The notes under the pieces: model-generated
The model's database searches: none
The model's input: only the letters and a program-made list of their open reading frames with translations
What the model was told of the DNA's origin: nothing
Part shown: positions 1 to 7,460 of the stretch, piece after piece
Position numbering within the stretch: position 1 is the first letter of the stretch
Layout of the letters: every line of letters starts with the position of its first letter
Source of the DNA: Asticcacaulis biprosthecium C19
GTDB taxonomy: Bacteria > Pseudomonadota > Alphaproteobacteria > Caulobacterales > Caulobacteraceae
DNA: 64,000 nucleotides
Reading direction: 5' to 3'
NCBI RefSeq assembly: GCF_000204015.1
Contig: NZ_GL883077.1
Coordinates: 1,363,323 to 1,427,322, forward strand
Made by a program: the position numbers and the translations under genes

Positions 1-548
1 GCGGCACCGGTACCGATACGGTCATTTCGACCGTCAATTGGACCTTGGGCAGCAATGTCGAGAAGTTGACCCTGGATGGCACCGGCAATAACAACGGTGG
101 TGGCAACACGATGAATAACACCATCACCGGCAATTCGGGCCACAACATCCTGGAGGGCTTTGCGGGGGCTGACACCATCTCTGCCGGCGTGGGCGACGAC
201 ATCGTCGCTGGCGGCACCGGCAATGACAACCTCACGGGTGGTACGGGCGCCGATACCTTCTTCTTCGCCAAGACCGGGGGCGGTTCCGACCGCATCACCG
301 ATTTCGTCGCGGGCTTGGATCATATTGCCTTCAACGCGTCGGACTTCACCACCAGCCTGGCCAACACCGCCTTCACCAGCAACAGCACGGGTACGGCGGT
401 CGGCAGCAGCGGTCAGTTCATCTACAACACTACGACCAACACGCTGGTCTGGGACTCGAACGGTACTGGCAGCGGCGGCGTTACGGCCACCATCATCTTC
501 GATACGGCCGTCAACTTCACCAAGGCAGACATCCTCTTCCTTGGCTAA
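1..548 (+). CDS. RTX calcium-binding protein, C-terminal part
   Basis: The frame is open from base 3 and ends at TAA 546-548, so the true start lies outside the window. About 181 residues are visible. They hold glycine- and aspartate-rich nonapeptide-type repeats (GDDIVAGGTGND, then LTGGTGAD) that form the calcium-binding beta-roll of RTX proteins, followed by a roughly 95-residue C-terminal segment ending in DILFLG. Such proteins are exported by type I secretion through an uncleaved C-terminal signal. The function of the missing N-terminal part (adhesin, protease or other enzyme) cannot be judged here. A strong terminator follows. Confidence 0.85.
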   Translation, partial: GTGTDTVISTVNWTLGSNVEKLTLDGTGNNNGGGNTMNNTITGNSGHNILEGFAGADTISAGVGDDIVAGGTGNDNLTGGTGADTFFFAKTGGGSDRITDFVAGLDHIAFNASDFTTSLANTAFTSNSTGTAVGSSGQFIYNTTTNTLVWDSNGTGSGGVTATIIFDTAVNFTKADILFLG

Positions 549-571
549 GCAAGGTCTATCCACAAGCTGAG

Positions 572-600
572 AAAGGCCGGCGGGAAACCGCCGGCCTTTT
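572..600 (+). terminator. Rho-independent terminator after the RTX gene
   Basis: A perfect 12-bp stem (572-583 with 588-599) with a GAAA tetraloop and a T tract lies 23 bases after the RTX stop codon. This is a textbook intrinsic terminator. The minus-strand lipoprotein gene also ends towards it at 623, so it may serve both directions. Confidence 0.85.
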
Positions 601-622
601 TCTTGTGCGTTTGAGCCTGCAA

Positions 623-1207
623 TTATGCCCCAGGCGCGAGACATGGCATGGCGCTGTCGGCAACGCGTCGGGCTTCCTCGTTCTGTTGCGGGCCTGGAGC
701 AATCCTCGCCACGACACACGGCGTATCCTTAAGCGATGCGACCATCACGTAGGATGTCCATTGCTCAGGGGCATCCGCTCTTTCGGCGACTTTGTATCGC
801 ACGATCAGAGCATCTGGCGGTGTGCCGGGCTTTCCGCGCCATTCGGCCTGTTCTCCCAAGGCGCTGAAACCGCCGCCGCTGTACGCCGGGAGTTTCAAAT
901 TTTGCGACAGGCTTCCAGGTGGCTGGATTGCCAGGTTTTCGCGCCCGTCCGCCTCGATTTTCTGTAACCCAAAGCCGTCCAGTCCGGGGCAGTCCGAGGC
1001 GCGATATCCGGCCTCATCCGGTTTGGCCAGGGTGACCTTGCAGTCGGTCAGGGAGGTGTACCGCGACACGCGCTCTGTCGGCCCCGCTGACAAAACGGAC
1101 ACCGACACGGAGGCGCCCGCGGAAGCGCCTGGCGCGTCACTTGTGGGCTGAGGACCGCAGGCGCCAAGTCAGATTGGCGGCAGGAGGGCGAGGATGAGAG
1201 TTTTCAC
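623..1207 (-). pseudogene. Lipoprotein gene with in-frame stop in the signal peptide
   Basis: From GTG 1207 the frame reads a basic-hydrophobic signal segment (VKTLILALLPPI), then TGA at 1171-1169, then in the same frame the lipobox LGAC followed by GPQP and about 180 more residues to TAA 623. A single base change at the TGA would restore an ordinary lipoprotein of about 195 codons. The part after the stop also opens at GTG 1108 (161 residues), but without an export signal. The domain is not recognised; it has three cysteines in its middle and C-terminal part. It could be a recent nonsense mutation, a sequencing error or, least likely, read-through. The island begins about 150 bases upstream. 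Confidence 0.6.
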
Positions 1208-1355
1208 TTCGGCAATCCCGCTGACGTAGTTCGGGACAGCTTTGAGAAGATGGCATCAAGAAACAATGCTGACTGCGCAACTACCGAAACTCATCCGGGG
1301 ACCGTCAAGCGCGCGCCGCGCTTCTAACGAATCTATACTGTTTCAGATTTTCTCG

Positions 1356-1406
1356 AAAATGGTGCCGCTTAGGTGACTCGAACACCTGACCCCCTCATTA
1401 CGAATG
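1356..1406. repeat. attL: displaced 3' half of tRNA-Thr
   Basis: These 51 bases are identical to 9624-9674. They match the tRNA-Thr from its CCA end through the T arm and variable loop to the anticodon loop, where identity stops. This is the pattern left when a tyrosine recombinase integrates an element into a tRNA 3' half. The copy lacks the D arm and the 5' acceptor strand, so it is not a functional tRNA. Confidence 0.9.
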
Positions 1407-1535
1407 TCAGGGTTGACGCGTTCTCATTGATTTTTCTAAGTTTATTCTTGTATCACAAAGGCGCTGAAAAGCCTTTCAAAACAAAGGAATAATGATATTG
1501 TCGTTTCCGGTGGTGTCCGACTGTTTCGGGCGCTC

Positions 1536-1557
1536 TGGTATCTATGTGGTATCGGGA
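1536..1557. repeat. Candidate integrase arm-type site, left end
   Basis: Two TGGTATC motifs lie 11 bp apart, one helical turn, in a 22-bp unit that recurs with 21 of 22 identities at 9542-9563 near the other island end. An inverted GATACCAAA follows at 1567-1575. Position near both attachment sites and next to the integrase gene suits arm-type binding sites for the integrase N-terminal domain. This is inference from arrangement only. Confidence 0.55.
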
Positions 1558-1592
1558 GTTCACCCCAGATACCAAATTCAAGGGAGCGGACA

Positions 1593-2921
1593 TTGTCACT
1601 GCAAAAAGGTCGGATCAGCAAGGCGGTCGTCGACGCCATTGCTTGTCCGGATGCTGGGGAAGTCTGGTTTTGGGATGACAAGCTGAGCGGCTTTTTTGTC
1701 CGGGTGTACGCGTCTGGTCGGAAGGTCTATGCCGTCAAGTATCGCCTTGGCAAAGCGCAGCGGATTTTCACCATTGGGACGCATGGCTCGCCGTGGACGC
1801 CTGAAAAGGCGCGTGAAAAAGCTACGGCGGTCTTAAAGGATGTCGGCAACAATATCGACCCGGCGGCGGAAAAGCTGGCGGACCGTCACGCCATGACCGT
1901 GGCGGACCTGGTCAAGGAATACATCGAGCGCGGACCCCAGACGAAAGCGAACAAGCGGGCGGTGTCCTGGGCGGCGGATGAATCCTGCCTTCGTCGGCAT
2001 ATCATCCCTACGGTTGGCAAAGACGCGGCGGACCGTTTGACGAACGAAGGCGCGGCCAAGGCTATTTACGCCATACGGATGGGCAAGACGGCTGTGGTCG
2101 AGAAATCCGACAAGCCAAGGGGCAAGGCTGTCGTGACGGGCGGCGAAGCGGTCGCCAGACGGACACGCTCGGTTGCGGCGGCAATGTTCGCCTGGGGCAT
2201 CAAGCACGGTCTGGTCAAGCGAAACCCCTTCACCGGAATCGACCTGCCCGCCGCACCCGTCAAAGAGCGGTTTCTGAGCCAAGCCGAGGCGGGGGCGTTT
2301 CTGGACGCTCTGGCGGGCCTGGAAGCCGAGGGCAGTGTTGACCGTGTGTATGGCGATGCTTTGCGGCTGTTGCTGCTGACTGGGGCGCGCAAGTCGGAGA
2401 TTGCGAACCTGACATGGTCAGAGGTCGACTTTGACCGGCGGTGCCTGGTTCTGCCGCCAGAGCGCACCAAGGCGGGAGGCAAGACGGGTGAACGGCGGAT
2501 AATGCTGATGCCTGCCGCGCTCGAAATCCTGAGCCGTCGCTATAAGGCAAGGTCCGATTACGTCGGCATCGACGGCAAGCCTTTGGACTTGCCGCTTGTG
2601 TTCCCCAGTCCGCGCACCCTGAACACCACGGGCGGGCCAATCGTTGGGTTGCGGCGGATTTTCGCCAAGGCTTGCCTGGCGGCGGATATTAAGGGCGTTC
2701 GTCTGCACGACATGCGGCACAGCTTCGCATCCTTCGCTGTTGCCGGTGGTGCGAGCTTGTTCTTGGTGTCCAAGCTGTTGGGGCATTCAAATTCACGGAC
2801 TACAGAGCGTTACGCACACCTTTCAGCGGACCCGCTGCAAGAGGTGGTTAATCATATCGAACAGAAACTATTTTCCAGTCCCAAGGTCATCTCAATTTGC
2901 CCGGATAAGCAATATGGCTAA
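1593..2921 (+). CDS. int: Tyrosine recombinase / integrase
   Basis: This 442-residue site-specific recombinase has an N-terminal DUF4102-type arm-binding domain (about residues 1-95), a core-binding domain (about 100-210) and a C-terminal catalytic domain. The expected residues are present: R266 in LLTGARKSEI, K293, H372 and R375 in HDMRHSF, H398 in LLGHS and nucleophile Y407 in ERYAHLS. The start is TTG at 1593, supported by AGGGA eight bases upstream. It lies just inside the left attachment repeat and probably inserted this island into tRNA-Thr, as P4-type integrases do. The reading frame is intact, so excision may still be possible; the AlpA-like gene at 3916 could act as directionality factor. 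Confidence 0.95.
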   Translation: MSLQKGRISKAVVDAIACPDAGEVWFWDDKLSGFFVRVYASGRKVYAVKYRLGKAQRIFTIGTHGSPWTPEKAREKATAVLKDVGNNIDPAAEKLADRHAMTVADLVKEYIERGPQTKANKRAVSWAADESCLRRHIIPTVGKDAADRLTNEGAAKAIYAIRMGKTAVVEKSDKPRGKAVVTGGEAVARRTRSVAAAMFAWGIKHGLVKRNPFTGIDLPAAPVKERFLSQAEAGAFLDALAGLEAEGSVDRVYGDALRLLLLTGARKSEIANLTWSEVDFDRRCLVLPPERTKAGGKTGERRIMLMPAALEILSRRYKARSDYVGIDGKPLDLPLVFPSPRTLNTTGGPIVGLRRIFAKACLAADIKGVRLHDMRHSFASFAVAGGASLFLVSKLLGHSNSRTTERYAHLSADPLQEVVNHIEQKLFSSPKVISICPDKQYG

Positions 2922-3339
2922 AAATCAACGCCCCATTTTTACAGAAGACAATTTCGATAAAACTTGCCGTCCGGTGATTTTTCATGACGGTGCTGTTACA
3001 AAAGAATGGGCTTCTTTGTTCGGATCGTACAAAGCGTATTATGCTGACATCAGCAACAACAAAGAGGTTCTCTTATTTTTTGAGTCGAAAGGAGCCGTCG
3101 AGGGCTTTCAAGTTGGGAAAGACGTTTGCGACAGTTTCGTTAGTCACTTTGGCCCGAAGGTTTTAGCATTTTTGCAAGATTACGGTATGCCAGATGTGTT
3201 TGATAGCTCTTCTCGATTTAATATTGGTGATGGGCTAGAAGAGAACCTAGATAATGTTGAGATTAAGTCACGATATCCCATTGTCGGGTACTCAAATCAG
3301 GCGTCAATTTTTTTTGCAAAGGCAACCTCCAAGTCATAG
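2914..3339 (+). CDS. Hypothetical island protein
   Basis: The protein has 141 residues and starts at ATG 2914, inside the last codons of the integrase gene, which suggests translational coupling. No domain or catalytic motif is recognised; it is soluble, with no signal peptide or membrane segment. The gene is more AT-rich than the integrase. A longer upstream reading is possible in this frame but would lie entirely within the integrase gene, so the ATG at 2914 is preferred. It stops 16 bases before the next gene. Confidence 0.6.
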   Translation: MAKNQRPIFTEDNFDKTCRPVIFHDGAVTKEWASLFGSYKAYYADISNNKEVLLFFESKGAVEGFQVGKDVCDSFVSHFGPKVLAFLQDYGMPDVFDSSSRFNIGDGLEENLDNVEIKSRYPIVGYSNQASIFFAKATSKS

Positions 3340-3355
3340 GGGCTTTTGGCTTATT

Positions 3356-3772
3356 ATGCTTTGTAATACATTCCGTTACGCCGTTGGAAGCTTAGAATGC
3401 GCACGTGATAACAGCCTGTCGTATCCTGATGCCATCGCGTGCTTAATTGAGTTTGTTCAGATATTTTGCCGATATGAAATTCAAGCTGATTTGAATGTGG
3501 CGAGCAACGTGGCCATTGCGACAGCGGTTTCAAACGGCCCGAAGTCGCGAATGGCTCCTTGGCTAGCAGCATTTGAACCTATTGCAGTCGATATCTGTTC
3601 TCGTGACCCGAAAACGACCTTGGCAAGCCTAGTTCGCGACGCAAGAGAATGGGCGAACACCCTAGCGGGACGAAAGTTTCATCCACCTGCGACCGAAAAA
3701 GCTTTATCCAACGGTGTCCGTCGCTTGGAAGCACGTGGGTTGAAAATTCCCAATCGAGGGGGAGGGAAGTGA
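3356..3772 (+). CDS. Hypothetical island protein
   Basis: The protein has 138 residues from ATG 3356 (MLCNTFRYAVGS). It appears helical and soluble with a basic C-terminus (RRLEARGLKIPNRGGGK). No family is recognised. The frame extends further upstream into the preceding gene, but the ATG follows directly after that gene's stop. It is probably cotranscribed with the integrase and the 2914 gene. Whether it has a role in mobility or is cargo cannot be judged. Confidence 0.5.
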   Translation: MLCNTFRYAVGSLECARDNSLSYPDAIACLIEFVQIFCRYEIQADLNVASNVAIATAVSNGPKSRMAPWLAAFEPIAVDICSRDPKTTLASLVRDAREWANTLAGRKFHPPATEKALSNGVRRLEARGLKIPNRGGGK

Positions 3773-3915
3773 AGTCTTGAGCCCCCCTCTCAAAGGGATG
3801 GGAAGGGGGCGCAATGTCTTCCGGGGACTGACCGGGTGAAACCTCGCTGTATATTGGAATATCCGTTCGCGGCTGATGGCGTTTGCCTGTGCCGTGTCAT
3901 TTACGGAGACTTCCC

Positions 3916-4113
3916 ATGACAGACCTTTGGGACACGCGCAAAACAGCGCAACACCTTGGAATAGCAGAAATTACATTGCGGCGCTGGCGGCTTACTGGCG
4001 GCGGACCTGCCTATCTGAAACTTGGCCGGGCCGTTCGCTATGACCCGGCAAGCCTGGCGAACTTCCTGGCCAGTCGTGTACGTGACAACACCTCTCAAGG
4101 GGTTGGCGCATGA
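3916..4113 (+). CDS. AlpA/excisionase-like helix-turn-helix protein
   Basis: This is a small DNA-binding protein of 65 residues. WDTRKTAQHLGIAEITLRRW is the helix-turn-helix of the MerR/HTH_17 class, and YLKLGRAVRYDPASLANFL is the wing typical of AlpA and phage excisionase-like proteins. The start ATG 3916 is preceded by ACGGAGAC at 3903-3910, a good ribosome binding site. Proteins of this kind regulate island integrases or act as recombination directionality factors. The stop overlaps the next start, and a tight run of genes follows on the same strand. Confidence 0.8.
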   Translation: MTDLWDTRKTAQHLGIAEITLRRWRLTGGGPAYLKLGRAVRYDPASLANFLASRVRDNTSQGVGA

Positions 4114-4514
4114 TGGATCAGCACATCGGTAACGGGCCGTTCGGGCAAAATGAAAGGGGCTTGCGCGAACAAGCCCCCAATTCGATACCTGGACCCCATA
4201 AAGCAAAATCGAAGCCGTTTATCAAGGTGAAACGGCATGACGGCAGCGTCGCCATAGCGCGCGGACGGGAGGCGCAAACCTTAGCGCACCTGATCGAGGC
4301 CGGACCGGCGGGCGATACCTCGCTGGGCTTCTCACGGGCCAAATGGGCGCGGCGGACAAGCGGCTATGTCTTCGACCTGCGCAAGCTGGGCTTCGATATC
4401 CAGACGCACATGGAACAGGTCGAGGTCGACACGCGGGTGGCGCGGTATGTCCTGGCGGTCGACTTCGACGTTCTCGAATCCAGCGGCGTTGAGAGCCTGG
4501 GTGGTGCGTCATGA
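4110..4514 (+). CDS. Winged-helix-like hypothetical island protein
   Basis: The 134-residue product starts with ATG 4110, overlapping the AlpA-like gene by four bases. After a disordered N-terminus (residues 1-35), the rest looks like a winged-helix fold: helix EAQTLAHLIEAGP, then a basic segment ending SGYVFDLRKLGFDIQTH, a pattern common in short phage and island DNA-binding proteins. No enzymatic motif is visible. It overlaps the following 46-residue gene by ATGA, so translation is probably coupled. Function unknown; DNA binding is inferred. Confidence 0.55.
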   Translation: MMDQHIGNGPFGQNERGLREQAPNSIPGPHKAKSKPFIKVKRHDGSVAIARGREAQTLAHLIEAGPAGDTSLGFSRAKWARRTSGYVFDLRKLGFDIQTHMEQVEVDTRVARYVLAVDFDVLESSGVESLGGAS

Positions 4515-4651
4515 ACCATCATGTCAATCGGGCGATGCGGTGGCTTGCCAGCGCCATACAGTCGACGGATATCCGAGAGAAGCGGGCGGACCTTCTCACG
4601 GCCAAGCGTCACCTGGAACGCGCCATCAAAGAGACGGAGGTGCGCACATGA
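4511..4651 (+). CDS. Small 46-residue island protein
   Basis: A short gene runs from ATG 4511 to TGA 4649-4651, exactly filling the space between its neighbours with an ATGA overlap at each side. The product is basic and helical (MNHHVNRAMRWLASAIQ, then EKRADLLTAKRHLERAIKE). It is not recognised. The two four-base overlaps are the main evidence that it is translated. Confidence 0.55.
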   Translation: MNHHVNRAMRWLASAIQSTDIREKRADLLTAKRHLERAIKETEVRT

Positions 4652-4902
4652 CCGTCACGCATCGAATCGGCGCTGTTGTCGTGGGGGAGGGGGAAGAAGT
4701 TCGCCTTGCCTTTCAGACCGTCAAGGCGGGCGATGTCGTCGACCTTCGCCACTATGGCACCTTTGGCGCGGCCAAGACGTACATGGCCACGGGGAAAGGG
4801 GTCACGGTCGCGGTCGGGAAAATCGCTGACCTGATCCGGCTGTTACAGGAAGCCGAGGCCAAGGCGCACGACCTGGGTCTGCTGACCGATAGCACGGGTT
4901 AG
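4648..4902 (+). CDS. PC4-like single-stranded nucleic acid binding protein (putative)
   Basis: The protein has 84 residues from ATG 4648. The segment VVDLRHYGTFGAAKTYMATG, then KGVTVAVGKIADLIRLLQEA, resembles the PC4/YdbC fold: a strand with DLR, a turn, a (P/A)TGKGV motif and a helix. In that family it forms a single-stranded DNA-binding dimer. Phage and mobile-element PC4-like proteins are associated with replication or transcription. Its place in a run of coupled genes just before the winged-helix gene and iteron-like repeats would suit a replication role. The assignment rests on pattern only. Confidence 0.5.
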   Translation: MTVTHRIGAVVVGEGEEVRLAFQTVKAGDVVDLRHYGTFGAAKTYMATGKGVTVAVGKIADLIRLLQEAEAKAHDLGLLTDSTG

Positions 4903-4909
4903 GACGCGC

Positions 4910-5377
4910 ATGGCCAAGCACAACAAAAAGGGGCGCTCTAAAGGCGTCCCGTCCTTCGTCATGCTGAGACACGACATTCTACAGTCAGAGGCTTGGCGGG
5001 AACTTGGGGCATCGGCAAGGGTTGTCCTGATCCAGCTTATGAGCCGCTACAGAGGCCAGAATAATGGCACCCTGGGGGCATCGGTCGACGCCTTGGCGGA
5101 TGAATGCCGATTGGCGCCGAACACGGTATCGGCAGCGCTGCGGCGGCTGATCGAGGTCGGGTTCATTGAGCGAACGCGGGAGGCAAGCTTCGGATGCAAG
5201 ATGCGTCTGGCGGCGGAATATCGCCTTACCTGGATCAAATGCGACAAGACCGGCAAGGCGGAATCGAACGGGTTCAAACGGTGGCGGTCGGGCGCTTCGG
5301 AGAACTCCAACAAGTTCACCGGCAGCGATGCGGCTGAACCATCTGTGTCCGCTTTGGAAGGGAGGGCCTATGGCTAG
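4910..5377 (+). CDS. Winged-helix protein, possible replication initiator
   Basis: The 155-residue protein has a basic N-terminus, then a helical domain with ARVVLIQLMSRYRGQNNGTL and a winged helix (SVDALADECRLAPNTVSAAL, then RRLIEVGFIERTRE). This is the layout of plasmid and phage replication-related helix-turn-helix proteins. The C-terminal 40 residues look disordered. It begins seven bases after the PC4-like gene, and four repeats of C(G/A)ATTGCGACCGT start 18 bases past its stop, an initiator-plus-iteron arrangement. Alternatively it is a transcriptional regulator binding those repeats. Confidence 0.6.
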   Translation: MAKHNKKGRSKGVPSFVMLRHDILQSEAWRELGASARVVLIQLMSRYRGQNNGTLGASVDALADECRLAPNTVSAALRRLIEVGFIERTREASFGCKMRLAAEYRLTWIKCDKTGKAESNGFKRWRSGASENSNKFTGSDAAEPSVSALEGRAYG

Positions 5378-5395
5378 ATTATATATGTACCCCTT

Positions 5396-5528
5396 CGATT
5401 GCGACCGTGGCCAAGCCCTGGACCTGGTCGACGGTGGTGCCGATTGCGACCGTAGGGCTCTAAAATAGGGCGATTTAGACGGAACGGTGCCGTCAATTGC
5501 GACCGTTCACACCACCGATTGCGACCGT
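5396..5528. repeat. Iteron-like direct repeats
   Basis: Four direct copies of the 13-mer C(G/A)ATTGCGACCGT lie at 5396-5408, 5441-5453, 5494-5506 and 5516-5528, all in one orientation in the gap between two island genes. Spacings are 45, 53 and 22 bases. Such arrays are typical of replication origins or of multi-site operators. A 32-residue reading frame (5370-5468) covers the first two copies but has no other support. Confidence 0.7.
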
Positions 5529-5567
5529 GTTTTAAATTTTGGCAGCGTTTCAAAAAGGAAATCGACC

Positions 5568-6341
5568 ATGACGAAATCGAAGAAGGCGGCGGCTCAAGCC
5601 AAACCAAAGGCCTTGGATGTCGAAGAGGCTCTGGCGGAATTGTCTAAGCCTCACCAGCGGATTGTCGGGGAGCTGTCGGCCAAGGTTCATGCGAGACCGG
5701 AGAAGGTGAAGTTCTCCGCGACCGTCCAGCCTGGGGGCGGTGTCGCGGTGGCATCTGACATGGCGAACAAGGTCTTCGATGGGTTGGCGCTGTGCGATGC
5801 GCTGGGCACCAGTTCTGAGGCGTTCGGGCAGCGGTTGGTCATGCAATTGCGAGACGTTGGGTCAGAAATCAAGAATGACAACAACATGGCGGCGGGCCTG
5901 GCGGCTGGTCTGGGGTTCGTGCAAGGCGTGGCACCACAGAACGAAATCGAAGGCGCACTGGCGACACAGATGTTTGCCGTGCACTGTCTGATGATGAGTT
6001 CGGCGCGGCGCGTCGAATCGTCGGAGCGGATGGACGCCTGCAAGCTGTGGCTGGATCAGGTCAACCGGCTGGGGCGCACCTTCACGGCACAGGTCGAGGC
6101 GCTACAGAAATTGCGTGGCGGCGGTCGGCAACTGGTCGAGGTCAAGCACACCCATATTGATGCAAGGAACAGTCAGAATGTCATCGCCGATACCGTCAAG
6201 ACCGGGGGAGGGGAGCGCACCCAAAGCCCTGGTCAACCCCATGCACAAGGCTTGGAATATCAGCCGGGCACACCTGTCGAGGCGATGCTGTGCGAAGACG
6301 CGGTCGGGGAAGCCCTGCCAAGCCCCTGCGGTGCGCGGTAA
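5568..6341 (+). CDS. Hypothetical island protein, alanine-rich
   Basis: The protein has 257 residues from ATG 5568, with AAAAAGGAA at 5551-5559 as ribosome binding site. It has a lysine/alanine-rich N-terminus, a helical body (about residues 20-195) and a polar, probably disordered C-terminus. No motif, signal peptide or membrane segment is recognised. It lies directly downstream of the iteron-like repeats, and its last 100 bases overlap the start of the HGG-motif gene in another frame. Function unknown. Confidence 0.6.
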   Translation: MTKSKKAAAQAKPKALDVEEALAELSKPHQRIVGELSAKVHARPEKVKFSATVQPGGGVAVASDMANKVFDGLALCDALGTSSEAFGQRLVMQLRDVGSEIKNDNNMAAGLAAGLGFVQGVAPQNEIEGALATQMFAVHCLMMSSARRVESSERMDACKLWLDQVNRLGRTFTAQVEALQKLRGGGRQLVEVKHTHIDARNSQNVIADTVKTGGGERTQSPGQPHAQGLEYQPGTPVEAMLCEDAVGEALPSPCGAR

Positions 6342-6495
6342 GGTCAGATGCCGGATGCATGGCGGCAAGAGTCCGGGTGCCCCTCTGGGGCGCGCCAATG
6401 GGCGATACCGGCATGGCATCTATACCAAGGAATGTCAGGATGACTTGCGACGGATCAGGGAGATAATTCGCGAGTTCAACGAGTTCGGATCGTAA
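6241..6495 (+). CDS. HGGxSxG-motif protein
   Basis: The 84-residue protein starts at ATG 6241, inside the 3' end of the previous gene in a different frame. It carries a characteristic sequence: CCAKTRSGKPCQAPAVRGK, then CRMHGG, then GRANGRYRHGIYT. This cysteine-plus-HGG pattern recurs in small proteins of prophages and islands (HGGxSTG proteins) and may bind zinc or nucleic acid. The C-terminal 20 residues form a charged helix. Its role is not known. The overlap with the upstream gene suggests coupled translation. Confidence 0.7.
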   Translation: MHKAWNISRAHLSRRCCAKTRSGKPCQAPAVRGKVRCRMHGGKSPGAPLGRANGRYRHGIYTKECQDDLRRIREIIREFNEFGS

Positions 6496-6804
6496 CGGGC
6501 GGTAATCCTTAGTGGAAGGATGTTTAAGGCCGGCTATGACTACATAAACTATTCCTAGCGCACGCTTTTTGCGCGCAAAATTGGCCATATTCTATAAAGA
6601 GGTGAGTAAATCTATGTGCTTTAACAAATATTTGGCGATAATTTGTATTAAATTTTTCTCCTGGTGTCTTATTAAGTGACTAGCCATAAACTCCATGATA
6701 AACTTTTTTACACATTTACGTTTATGTATGAAAGGAGAGTGCTAATTGTTATTTGGCACTCTCCTATTCTTCTAAATCACTACAAACAAATTTGGTTTTA
6801 TGTC
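6496..6804. other. AT-rich gap with a convergent-end hairpin
   Basis: No gene is supported. GC content drops sharply from here to about 8300. A perfect 10-bp inverted repeat lies at 6733-6742 and 6756-6765; see the separate terminator entry. The rest shows no recognisable structure. Confidence 0.5.
6733..6765 (-). terminator. Hairpin after the minus-strand exported protein gene
   Basis: AGGAGAGTGC and its exact complement GCACTCTCCT form a 10-bp stem with a 13-base loop, followed on the minus strand by TTTC. It lies 39 bases past the stop of the 6805-7245 gene and probably terminates it. The T tract is short, so efficiency is uncertain. Confidence 0.5.
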
Positions 6805-7245
6805 TTAATATTTGACGCCATACCAAGGCTTATTTTTCAGATGAGCAAGTACAGCATTCTTGTTGTTTACGATTTCATTTTGGGCTTCTGTATTGTGGCA
6901 TTGGCCAACCAACAAAAGATTAATCGCAATATCGTTATTGTGAGTTCCAGGGACCTTGGAAAAGTCGGCAGCGAGGCGAGCCCAGTCGTTTTGGCGGTAC
7001 GTGAGTACGAACGCTGCAACCTTTGGGTCCTCGCTGAATGCGGCGCCCAATAGTCCAGCAAACATATACGCACCGCAATTGCCTTTATTTGCTGGATTAT
7101 CAAATAGTTTATTATCTGTCTGCGGTTCAAAAAGCCAGTCCACGTGACGCACCGGGTCAGCTGCGCAAGGCATTGCAAAAAACGCCGTTGCGAAAGCGAG
7201 GCTAACAGTGCGGCAAAGGCCCGCAACCCGAGTCGACTTTTTCAT
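6805..7245 (-). CDS. Exported hypothetical protein
   Basis: The product has 146 residues from ATG 7245. MKKSTRVAGLCRTVSLAFAT continues into FFAMPCAAD, a clear Sec signal peptide with cleavage expected after CAA. The mature part of about 115 residues has two cysteines (GNCGAY and GQCHNT) that could form a disulfide. No family is recognised. The gene stands alone on the minus strand in the AT-rich half of the island, so it is probably cargo. A start at 7272 is possible but would spoil the signal peptide. Confidence 0.65.
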   Translation of the reverse strand: MKKSTRVAGLCRTVSLAFATAFFAMPCAADPVRHVDWLFEPQTDNKLFDNPANKGNCGAYMFAGLLGAAFSEDPKVAAFVLTYRQNDWARLAADFSKVPGTHNNDIAINLLLVGQCHNTEAQNEIVNNKNAVLAHLKNKPWYGVKY

Positions 7246-7460
7246 CGAAAACAATTCCCGAAAATTTGCCACTAAGATATTTAGTTGGCGTCAAATCGGC
7301 CTTCTAAATTTCTACCTTTCGGAATGCTAGCGACTATTGAATATTCTGACGCGGCCTAAATTCCGTCATTCGGAGAATTGAACGCTAATTATTTGATTCT
7401 ACGGTCGGAAGAATCGGAATTATAATTCCGACGAAACTCAACCTCTTGTGGCCGAAATCA

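Larger units (their letters stand above)
1208..1592. other. Intergenic region holding the island left end
   Basis: No coding sequence is supported here. The stretch holds the displaced 3' half of tRNA-Thr (attL, 1356-1406) and the region upstream of the integrase, with repeated TGGTATC motifs (1536-1557) and an inverted GATACCAAA at 1567-1575. A purine-rich AGGGA at 1581-1585 serves as the ribosome binding site of the integrase TTG start. Confidence 0.6.

Noticed and set aside
1356-1430. A second tRNA-Thr at the island left end
   Set aside because: Only the 3' half is present; the D arm and 5' acceptor strand are missing.
5370-5468. A 32-residue frame overlapping the winged-helix gene stop
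   Set aside because: It consists mostly of the first two iteron-like copies; a peptide role is possible, but DNA repeats explain it better.
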